Assembly: GCF_011813015.1 (NCBI RefSeq)
Contig: NZ_QHLQ01000001.1
Coordinates: 248,001 to 312,000 of the forward strand
Source: Parasedimentitalea denitrificans
GTDB taxonomy: Bacteria > Pseudomonadota > Alphaproteobacteria > Rhodobacterales > Rhodobacteraceae
DNA length: 64,000 bases
Reading direction: 5' to 3'
The notes beneath the pieces are model-generated. The model was not told the DNA's origin. It was given only the letters and a program-made list of their open reading frames with translations, and made no database searches. Every line of letters begins with the position of its first letter. Positions within the stretch are counted from its first letter, which is position 1. Shown here in pieces: positions 62,877-64,000 of this stretch. The position numbers and the translations under genes are program-made.

Positions 62877-63259
62877 TATTGCACCTCCTCACCCAGCACA
62901 GAGGCCAGGTCGTAACTGTCATAGGGCACCGAGGTGCTGTCGGAATACCCGACCAATTGTGCCGGGTCAGGCAGGAACGATGGCGGCGCCAGACCGACCC
63001 ACACGCCAACTACGCAGGCCGCAGCCATACCGCCAAGCGCTGGCAACCCGCCGATGGCGACCATCAGCTGCCGCCAAATACCAAAATGCACCTGCCGCCG
63101 ATTTTCTGGTTCTTGCTGGGGGACCCGTTCTTCGGAACGTGCAACCAGTGCATCGTTCATGATTGCCGTGGCCAGATGGTCCGGCAAGGGCACAGGGTTC
63201 TGCCGTGCTGACGCAAACAGGTCATCAAGCTCTTGCATTGCTTTGTCCGTATCAGCCAT
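62876..63259 (-). CDS. Small single-pass membrane protein, possible anti-sigma factor
   Basis: The 127-residue protein has a cytoplasmic N-terminal part (about 1-70), one membrane helix (about 72-90, GGLPALGGMAAACVVGVWVG) and a short periplasmic end. No family was recognised with certainty. Its start at 63259 overlaps the sigma gene by 8 bp and its end overlaps the next gene. That position and topology suit an anti-sigma factor, which is an inference. Confidence 0.7.
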   Translation of the reverse strand: MADTDKAMQELDDLFASARQNPVPLPDHLATAIMNDALVARSEERVPQQEPENRRQVHFGIWRQLMVAIGGLPALGGMAAACVVGVWVGLAPPSFLPDPAQLVGYSDSTSVPYDSYDLASVLGEEVQ

Positions 63260-63890
63260 CACTATACCCCAACTCCTCGCGGCGACCGGCCAGAATAGCC
63301 GCCAGCGCCCGCTTTCCACGCGCGGTCAAGCTCTCAACCGCTTCGACGCTAATGTCCATGATCCCCGCGATTTCGGGGTTTGGTAACTCTTCAATATGGC
63401 GCAACACCACCGCCTGCCGCTGCCGCTCGGGCAATTGCATCAATGCAACCTGCAACGCATCGTGGCGCGCGCCCTCTTGCATCTGTTCGGAGGCACTGCG
63501 GCTGGTGTCAGCCGGTTCTGGCACCGCATCCAGATCAACATAACCACCACGCTGGCGCCGTTTCAGGTCAATACACAGGTTCATCGCCACACGGTACAAC
63601 CAGGTCGACACCTGCGCCTGCCCCGGCTGCCAATTCGGAGCCATCCGCCACAGACGCATCATTGCCTCTTGGGTGATGTCCTCGGCCTCGGCCCTATTGC
63701 CCAACACCCGCATCGCAACACCAAAACACCGGGGGCTTAGCCGCATCGTCAACTCTTGCACCGCGCGTCCGTCGCCGTTGGCATAAAGCACCAACAAGGC
63801 GTCGTCGCTCAGATTGGGATCCGGCTCGCCCACCATCAGCGGCCCCGTATCCGGGGGCCGCCGCTTTGATATTTCTGCGTTATAATACAC
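63252..63890 (-). CDS. ECF-type RNA polymerase sigma factor
   Basis: The 212-residue protein has sigma region 2 (CFGVAMRVLGNRAEAEDITQEAMMRLW, about 55-82) and region 4 (LPERQRQAVVLRHIEELPNPEIAGIM, about 152-178) with a helix-turn-helix. It would direct RNA polymerase to a stress regulon. It is translated with a putative anti-sigma protein and a periplasmic sensor protein. An alternative start (MVGEPDPN, 19 residues in) is possible. Confidence 0.9.
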   Translation of the reverse strand: MYYNAEISKRRPPDTGPLMVGEPDPNLSDDALLVLYANGDGRAVQELTMRLSPRCFGVAMRVLGNRAEAEDITQEAMMRLWRMAPNWQPGQAQVSTWLYRVAMNLCIDLKRRQRGGYVDLDAVPEPADTSRSASEQMQEGARHDALQVALMQLPERQRQAVVLRHIEELPNPEIAGIMDISVEAVESLTARGKRALAAILAGRREELGYSDG

Positions 63891-63900
63891 GTCAGACTAA

Positions 63901-64000
63901 TCAGTTCTGCTCCGTTTCAGTGCCGGGTTTCTGTCCCGGACGATGCTGACCCTTACCGCGTTGACGCATACGGTTGCTAGCCTCTTCGAACTCTTCCTTC
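63901..64000 (-). CDS. C-terminal end of an unidentified protein (partial)
   Basis: The last 32 residues read EEFEEASNRMRQRG followed by a basic and polar tail (ending ETEQN) and a TGA stop. The start lies beyond the window. It ends 10 bp before the sigma factor gene on the same strand, so it is probably in the same operon. Too little is visible to name it. Confidence 0.65.
   Translation of the reverse strand, partial: KEEFEEASNRMRQRGKGQHRPGQKPGTETEQN

Noticed and set aside
1..64000. CRISPR arrays, prophage and insertion sequences
   Set aside because: No regularly spaced short repeats, phage genes or transposase-like frames were found.

Overview
The window looks like the chromosome of an alphaproteobacterium of the Rhodobacteraceae (Roseobacter group). 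The evidence is a moderately GC-rich base composition, a biotin operon with BioR-type operators, a napEFDABC nitrate reductase cluster, the oxygen-independent ubiquinone genes ubiTUV, a VPLPA-CTERM protein and a DUF3572 protein. No transposase, integrase, phage gene, rRNA gene or CRISPR array was seen. Five short tRNA genes (three tRNA-Gly, two tRNA-Glu) and one class II tRNA (tRNA-Tyr) are present, with recognisable promoters spaced at 17 bp.

Layout. 0-6 kb: end of pyruvate carboxylase, a YHYH protein, then a complete type II restriction-modification pair of the NaeI type sitting between tandem tRNA-Gly units, then a class III aminotransferase. 6-15 kb: histidine genes hisB, hisH, hisA, hisF and hisE, separated by unrelated genes (a TetR/DUF2306 pair, a low-GC Sel1 protein, an AraC regulator with a peroxiredoxin, WGR, DUF2147, DUF2867 and YqaA proteins). 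15-27 kb: CoA-binding and YHS proteins, an RNA 2'-O-methyltransferase, tRNA-Tyr, ubiX-ubiD, then a tightly overlapping ubiT-ubiU-ubiV-nnrS-DUF2478 operon behind an FNR-type site, then an AlkB-like monooxygenase with a P450, divergent from a Crp/Fnr regulator. 27-31 kb: a lower-GC accessory stretch (rlmF, a VPLPA-CTERM protein behind a perfect FNR box, a membrane protein) containing three copies of the sequence at the nap operon terminator and a decayed fragment of napC. 31-37 kb: napEFDABC, a second DUF2478 gene and nnrU. 37-41 kb: a glycine betaine-type ABC transporter with a double-length permease. 41-47 kb: bioBFDAGC. 47-55 kb: pirin, acyltransferase, GNAT and TetR genes, hom, glpX and recJ. 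55-64 kb: two tRNA-Glu genes, an H-NOX/diguanylate cyclase pair, an MttB-family methyltransferase, a HAD phosphatase, a PleD-like cyclase, and an ECF sigma operon cut by the window end.

The strongest biological theme is low-oxygen respiration. Nitrate reduction, NO-linked nnrS and nnrU, two DUF2478 paralogues, anaerobic quinone synthesis and an FNR-type regulator lie within about 17 kb, with several FNR-like operators. The most unusual observations are: (1) a family of 35-58 bp palindromic elements in five places, two of them in frame inside bioD and bioG; (2) an H-NOX protein in which proline replaces the expected heme-ligating histidine; (3) a PleD-like cyclase whose receiver domain lacks the phosphoacceptor aspartate; (4) the restriction-modification pair placed between tRNA-Gly repeats; and (5) the repeated nap terminator with a napC relic.
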